IMG/VR virus record: IMGVR_UViG_3300030012_001451
Span: 1-25,976 of that record
Length of the DNA stretch: 25,976 bases
DNA from: a virus
Reading direction: 5' to 3' (one strand)
This document shows, piece after piece, positions 22,052 through 25,976 of the stretch. The stretch's first letter is position 1, and each line of letters begins with the position of its first letter. The position numbers and the translations under genes were made by a program. The notes beneath the pieces are model-generated. The model ran no database searches. It was not told the origin of the DNA and saw nothing but the letters and a program-made list of their open reading frames with translations.

Positions 22052-22438
22052 TTAATAAGACCAAATTGTTGGTCTTGGCCTTTCCGGTGAATTTTTTAAT
22101 GTGTCTAAATGTATAAACCTACCTGAACCTTTTTGTTGTATACCTATACCTGTAAACCCTTTTGTTAAAGCAAGAGACAACAAATCAAAAGCATCTTGTC
22201 TTGACACTGCTATATCAGCAGCTTGTCCTGTTGTATGCGCTCCGGGAGTTTTTTTCTTTCTTTCAATAGGGTGAGTTGTATGCCTATATCCAGAAGTTAT
22301 TGCCATAGGTTTCCCAAAAGCCAAACGCAAATCATTTAATTTTTTTATAAAATCTGGGTCCATATCACATTGACCTGTGTGTGAACATTTAAATTCATGT
22401 TGTGAAAAATAATTACTCGTGTCCCAATCCATTTTCAT
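22052..22438 (-). CDS. Endolysin, peptidase M15-type
   Basis: A 128-residue peptidoglycan peptidase. SGYRHTTHP (49-57), GAHTTGQAADI (66-76) and RFIHLD (107-112) are the M15A signature, with zinc ligands His68, Asp75 and His110. Enzymes of this type cut the peptide cross-links of the cell wall (D-Ala-D-Ala or L-Ala-D-Glu bonds). There is no signal peptide, so release needs the adjacent holin. Cys18 and Cys24 in FKCSHTGQCDMD are conserved in related small M15 endolysins. Length is typical of a one-domain lysin. The ATG overlaps the holin stop (ATGA), so translation is coupled; the SD is weak and the second Met (M3) is an alternative. Confidence 0.9.
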   Translation of the reverse strand: MKMDWDTSNYFSQHEFKCSHTGQCDMDPDFIKKLNDLRLAFGKPMAITSGYRHTTHPIERKKKTPGAHTTGQAADIAVSRQDAFDLLSLALTKGFTGIGIQQKGSGRFIHLDTLKNSPERPRPTIWSY

Positions 22439-22872
22439 TTCTTTATTAACCCCTTTATTTCTTCTGTTTTATCTTTGCTACCCACCGAACTACCGAAGTA
22501 ATAAGAACAGACCAACCCCACTAAGGTAGTCAGATTACCGAGTAGAAAAATTAGTATGTCTTTGTTTGCAGGTGTAACTTCCAAAAATAATATGACAGCA
22601 AATAAAGCAAAAGCTAAACCCACGATTCCGAGAGCAAGTAAACTGGTAATTATTTTGTTTAACCAAGGACTATGTTCACTGGTAGAGATAGCCATTTCAC
22701 GCTTCCTAGCGCTATCTTTATCAGCAAACTCAGCTTCCATACGCTTAAGGCTTCCATCCTGCTCCATTTGTTTTAGTTGTTGAAGAGCCTTTTGTTTAGC
22801 TTGTGGGTCGGGAATTAACTTGTCTACAAGCTTTTCGCCTATTGGTAATAACCCTGATATTAAATTAAGCAC
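22435..22872 (-). CDS. Holin, GTA/3TM-type
   Basis: A 145-residue membrane protein. An amphipathic N-terminus and a charged coil (about 25-65) precede two strong membrane helices, IITSLLALGIVGLAFALFA (about 75-95) and ILIFLLGNLTTLVGLVCSY (about 105-125). The end GSSVGSKDKTEEI is typical of the holin family known from gene transfer agents and phages, in which the N-terminal amphipathic part counts as a further segment. It should make inner-membrane holes so the M15 lysin can reach the wall. The start codon is GTG at 22872, with AAGGA about 8 nt upstream, and it overlaps the 3' end of the previous gene by 8 nt. Confidence 0.88.
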   Translation of the reverse strand: MLNLISGLLPIGEKLVDKLIPDPQAKQKALQQLKQMEQDGSLKRMEAEFADKDSARKREMAISTSEHSPWLNKIITSLLALGIVGLAFALFAVILFLEVTPANKDILIFLLGNLTTLVGLVCSYYFGSSVGSKDKTEEIKGLIKK

Positions 22873-23071
22873 TTGTCTTTTCCTTTTCTACTTTGTAAAA
22901 CAACTTATTTAGTTTGCAACCTTTAACTGTTTTTGTCTCAAACCAATTAAACCCTCTTTTACTATTCGCACACCAGTAATAACATAGCTTTCTTTCGACC
23001 CATTGTAATTTGCAGTAATATTGATCGACATTCGGAACAACAGTAGCAATCCAAAAAGCTGTGATAATCAT
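22865..23071 (-). CDS. Small cysteine-rich protein with hydrophobic N-terminus
   Basis: A 68-residue protein of unknown function. Residues 1-13 (MIITAFWIATVVP) look like a short uncleaved signal or membrane anchor, and the rest has four cysteines (Cys20, Cys30, Cys34, Cys52), many aromatics and a Lys-rich end. The cysteines could form two disulfides if exported. It starts by ATGA overlap with the 171-residue gene and ends overlapping the holin start, so it belongs to the lysis cassette by position. A spanin subunit, lysis regulator or small secreted protein are options; none is shown. Confidence 0.62.
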   Translation of the reverse strand: MIITAFWIATVVPNVDQYYCKLQWVERKLCYYWCANSKRGFNWFETKTVKGCKLNKLFYKVEKEKTSA

Positions 23072-23583
23072 CTACTGGCCTCTGTAACTGCTGTCCATAA
23101 AAAATGACATAAATAAATTAAAATTAACACAAGGGTTCCAATCGCCACACCCATTTTGGTGTGATATAAGAAAGCTTTCCTTCTTCGCATTTGATCGTAT
23201 ATTTCTTTTTTTCGTTTTGCTTTGATGTCACGACGTATCTTAATGAAGGCTCTGTAACCATAAGGCCCATCCATGCCAAGGTGGTGAAGTTTTCCCCATG
23301 TAAACTCATGCTTGATTGCATCTTCCATTTCTTTAATTTTTTTCTTTGCGATAAGTTCATCAAATGCCTCTGCTGTTTCGCTTTTGTCCCAAGTTAATTT
23401 TTGCCATAAAGTCGGTTTTTTGTACTTCTTTTCCTGACCCATCCACTCTTGTAAATCAGAAACATGACCACTCCAAGTAGAAAGTTGTTTGAAGATATCC
23501 TCCATGTCTCGACCTACTTGAATAGCTTTCTTGACACCATTGAAAGCTAGACTTGCTGCTGACAGTAAAGTCACTGGGTCCAT
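23068..23583 (-). CDS. C-terminally membrane-anchored protein next to the lysis genes
   Basis: A 171-residue protein. The first 40 residues (MDPVTLLSAASLAFNGVKKA onward) form an amphipathic helix. The middle is charged and helical with AKKKIKEMEDAIKHE. A single transmembrane helix (about 145-163, GVAIGTLVLILIYLCHFLW) lies at the end, so the bulk probably stays in the cytoplasm. Proteins of this layout recur between tail and lysis genes in marine phages, without an assigned role. It could be an inner-membrane spanin of unusual orientation, or a lysis or assembly accessory. No strong SD is visible before ATG 23583. Confidence 0.62.
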   Translation of the reverse strand: MDPVTLLSAASLAFNGVKKAIQVGRDMEDIFKQLSTWSGHVSDLQEWMGQEKKYKKPTLWQKLTWDKSETAEAFDELIAKKKIKEMEDAIKHEFTWGKLHHLGMDGPYGYRAFIKIRRDIKAKRKKEIYDQMRRRKAFLYHTKMGVAIGTLVLILIYLCHFLWTAVTEASR

Positions 23584-23588
23584 GTGTC

Positions 23589-24053
23589 TTATACTCCACT
23601 AGCAGACGTTCCATCTAAACTAATGCTAGGCCAATCACTCCATGTTCTTGGATCTGCACTGCCTATTGTGGCAGGGACATTTCTTAATGCTTGTCTATAT
23701 GTAGCCATAGCACTAGGCATAGCTGTGCCTGTTTCTGCTTTTCTAATTGCAGCCCAGTCTGTATCTTTTAGCATATTATCTCTTTGAGAACGTATTTGAG
23801 ACATAGCACTATTTTTAGCTGAAGTTATTTCATCAGCGGTCATATCTGTTTTTTCTACAGTGAATACATACGTGCCAGATACATAAGGTGTAGCACCTGT
23901 TAGTCGTTCTGTTAAAACATCATAAGGTTTATGCTTGTTTACTTTTTTATAACCTCTTTTAGTTAGTTGTTCGTCAGTGGGTATAGCACGAAACACTTTT
24001 GTGTAATGTACTATTTCACCGACAATATCTCCATCTACTTTTGCAATATACAT
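23589..24053 (-). CDS. Tail fibre assembly/tail chaperone-like protein
   Basis: A 154-residue protein whose C-terminal half matches the phage tail assembly chaperone pattern: RSQRDNMLKDTDWAA, then TYRQALRNVP and a final WPS. That R-x-x-x-L-x-x-T-D-W...Y-R-x-x-L-R pattern is common to proteins encoded directly after tail fibre genes and aids fibre folding or attachment. The N-terminal 60 residues are a small beta domain. AGGAGAT lies 7 nt before ATG 24053. It follows the LamG fibre gene with an 8-nt gap, the expected order. Confidence 0.75.
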   Translation of the reverse strand: MYIAKVDGDIVGEIVHYTKVFRAIPTDEQLTKRGYKKVNKHKPYDVLTERLTGATPYVSGTYVFTVEKTDMTADEITSAKNSAMSQIRSQRDNMLKDTDWAAIRKAETGTAMPSAMATYRQALRNVPATIGSADPRTWSDWPSISLDGTSASGV

Positions 24054-24061
24054 TTTATCTC

Positions 24062-25976
24062 CTATCTATTAGCAAAGGCTTGTGTTGGGGCTGTAAAGTT
24101 TGTACCTTGGTATCTTCCAACTCTACTAATTCTTACTTCATCTAAGTATCCATTAAAAAATCTATCTGTTGCATTTCTTGAACCTATAGATAATCTTCCT
24201 CCATAAGTAGAATTTAAATCTGCTGTAAATGATCCAGAGGCTTCTGATGTACCATTTATAAATACTTTAGCTGTGCCATTATAAAGTTCAAAAGCAACAT
24301 GATACCAAGTGTTATGTGATATAGATGCAGTTGAAGTTAATTGTAAAGTCCAACTACTACCATTATATAAAATTCTTCCACAAAGTTTATCTGAACTATT
24401 TTGAGTTAACCAAATAGCATTATTACTACCTGCTCCACCTATATATACAAGTGTTGCACCAAAAACATCTGACCCTTGATTGCCAGTACTATAAGCAAAA
24501 CATTCTATAGTCCAATCACTAGTACCCATAAGGAATAAAGGATTATCAACTTCTTGATTTCTAAGATCATCTCCTGTTCCATCAAAGTAAATACTACCTG
24601 TGCCAAATTTAACTTGTTGTCCTGTAATTCTTGTATTAGCTCTTGACTCAAGGTTATTTTTCATTGTGTGGTCAATGATACCTGCTGTACTAAAGTTTGA
24701 TAATAATAAAGTGTTGGCATCAGCAGATTTAGGAGCAGTAGGTACTGTTATTGTTGTAGAACTTGCATCATAAACTTCTGTATTATGATATTGCAATCCA
24801 GTAAAATAACCATCAGTTTGGTAATTAGAACCTGCTAAATATCCTAATTGAATTTTATTAGATGTTGTTGCATTGTGTAAATCTTCAAAACCAGTTGTTG
24901 CATGTATTATTCTAGTTCCATTCATAAATATTGAGGTTCTTGAGCCATCATTACTAATTACCATGTGAGTCCACGCATTTAATGGAGGTAAGGTTCCTGT
25001 ATTTGTAGTAACAAAACTACCTGCACCATTTGCAATGTCATAATACACAGCATTACTAACCTCATAGAATTGAAATGACATACCATTTGTAGTGTTAAAA
25101 TCTCCTCCACTTCCACCATGTTGTTGAAGAAAACCATGAGCGCCACGAGCAGTTACATACATCCAAAACTCTATGCTCCAGTTTGTACTAAGTCTAGGAA
25201 CTAAATTATCTGTTGTGTAAGTTAAATAATCTCCAGCGCCATCATAGAAAACACTACCGCCTACTGCATCTTTACTATATGATCTAGATGGTGCAAATGG
25301 AGAAAATGGTAGAACTTTTGGATCTCCACTCACAGTGATAGTTCGTCCAGTTGTTGAATTGTCAATGAACCTATTTGATTGACAAGTAAGTAATTCAGTG
25401 CCTGAAACAGCAGTTAAAGGAGTTGTTGGAACTGTTATAGATGAACCTGATGTGTAAACGGAAGAACCTTTTATTATTCTAATATTGGAATAATATGTTT
25501 CATTGGACGAAATGCTTCCATTCCAAGAGTGTATTGTTAAATTTTGTGCGTTTGTAAAACCTAAAGTTGCAGTGCTTGTAGTTGTAGCTTGTCTTGTGCC
25601 GTTTACAAATAAATCTAAATTGTTACTTGCATCTCTTTGAACGACAACATGAGTCCATGTATTTGTTGATGCCGTAACAGCTCCAGTTAAAAGATAACTT
25701 GCTGTATTAATATCATAGTATTGAAAGTACCCATTAGCTTGTAATTGTAAAACTGAACCAAACCCAGATTGACCAATAAGCGTACCCGCCGAGACTGATT
25801 TAAAATAAACAAACAATTCAATTGTAAATTGTCCTGTCCCAAAATTAAAATCGGATGATGCGGGTATAGTAAAATAATCACCACTTGCATCAAATAAATT
25901 ACTCCAATACCCATCTTCTAAACTAAATGGGCTGAATGTACCCATGCTTACATCCTCATTACGAGTAATCTGATGA
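24062..25976 (-). CDS. LamG-repeat tail fibre/adhesin, 5' end outside the window
   Basis: A secreted-type beta protein with three concanavalin/LamG-like jelly-roll domains, at roughly residues 12-170, 205-395 and 440-615 counted from the ATG at 25945. Each has the FDG(A/T)GDY-type start, a TWTH-type middle (NTWTHVVVQ, AWTHMVISN, TWYHVAFEL) and an FVNGT/FMNGT/FINGT strand. Between domains stand linkers such as TCQSNRFIDNST and FSPFAP. The frame stays open to the window edge, and the residues before the ATG read ITRNEDVSMGTFSPF, the same kind of linker as the internal TITVSGDPKVLPFSPF. So the ATG is probably internal and at least one more domain lies beyond. LamG domains bind glycans, so it likely recognises the host surface. 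Product is strong, 5' boundary unknown. Confidence 0.85.
   Translation of the reverse strand, partial: HQITRNEDVSMGTFSPFSLEDGYWSNLFDASGDYFTIPASSDFNFGTGQFTIELFVYFKSVSAGTLIGQSGFGSVLQLQANGYFQYYDINTASYLLTGAVTASTNTWTHVVVQRDASNNLDLFVNGTRQATTTSTATLGFTNAQNLTIHSWNGSISSNETYYSNIRIIKGSSVYTSGSSITVPTTPLTAVSGTELLTCQSNRFIDNSTTGRTITVSGDPKVLPFSPFAPSRSYSKDAVGGSVFYDGAGDYLTYTTDNLVPRLSTNWSIEFWMYVTARGAHGFLQQHGGSGGDFNTTNGMSFQFYEVSNAVYYDIANGAGSFVTTNTGTLPPLNAWTHMVISNDGSRTSIFMNGTRIIHATTGFEDLHNATTSNKIQLGYLAGSNYQTDGYFTGLQYHNTEVYDASSTTITVPTAPKSADANTLLLSNFSTAGIIDHTMKNNLESRANTRITGQQVKFGTGSIYFDGTGDDLRNQEVDNPLFLMGTSDWTIECFAYSTGNQGSDVFGATLVYIGGAGSNNAIWLTQNSSDKLCGRILYNGSSWTLQLTSTASISHNTWYHVAFELYNGTAKVFINGTSEASGSFTADLNSTYGGRLSIGSRNATDRFFNGYLDEVRISRVGRYQGTNFTAPTQAFANR

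Overview
The window reads as about 26 kb of an AT-rich, tailed double-stranded DNA phage genome, most like marine podoviruses of the pelagiphage and cyanopodovirus type. The evidence is the gene content: a family A DNA polymerase, a Cas4/RecB-like exonuclease, a SNF2-type helicase and a fused primase-helicase on one side, and a lysis cassette with very large ejection-type virion proteins on the other. No integrase, tRNA, rRNA, CRISPR array or insertion sequence was seen. Terminase, portal and capsid genes must lie outside the window. The host and exact phage group cannot be fixed from the sequence alone.

Left arm (1-8493, + strand): a tightly packed replication module. It holds the C-terminal end of a DNA polymerase I-type polymerase (cut by the window start), a PD-(D/E)XK nuclease with four cluster-type cysteines, a small HNH-like basic protein, a SNF2 helicase, a Gp157-like coiled-coil protein, a cysteine-bearing protein, an SSB-like protein with an acidic tail, a small helix-turn-helix protein, a primase-DUF927-helicase fusion and a 67-residue protein. 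Two related promoter/leader segments (about 1469-1523 and 3067-3125) precede the SNF2 and Gp157-like genes. A pair of mutually exclusive hairpins lies between the HTH gene and the primase-helicase gene.

Centre (8494-8612): the two arms converge here. The gap holds a long interrupted inverted repeat and a good rho-independent terminator for the + strand arm.

Right arm (8613-25976, - strand): one late operon read right to left. In that order it encodes a LamG-repeat tail fibre protein (5' end beyond the window), a tail-assembly-chaperone-like protein, a membrane-anchored protein, a small cysteine-rich protein, a holin, an M15-type endolysin, a tail structural protein, a 99-residue protein, a previously uncalled 35-codon ORF, then four large virion proteins (674, 306, 552 and 2180 residues) that look like internal or ejection proteins. 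The last is a polyvalent-type giant with an HExxGH motif. Adjacent genes touch or overlap by 1-13 nt almost everywhere, so translational coupling is likely.

The most interesting signals are the alternative hairpins before the primase-helicase gene, the shared F-x-x-(V/L)-A-x-A-M-G-M peptide in two adjacent replication proteins, the duplicated promoter/operator-like leader, the 35-codon ORF with an overlapping alternative ending, and three DUF4214-like units in a virion protein.
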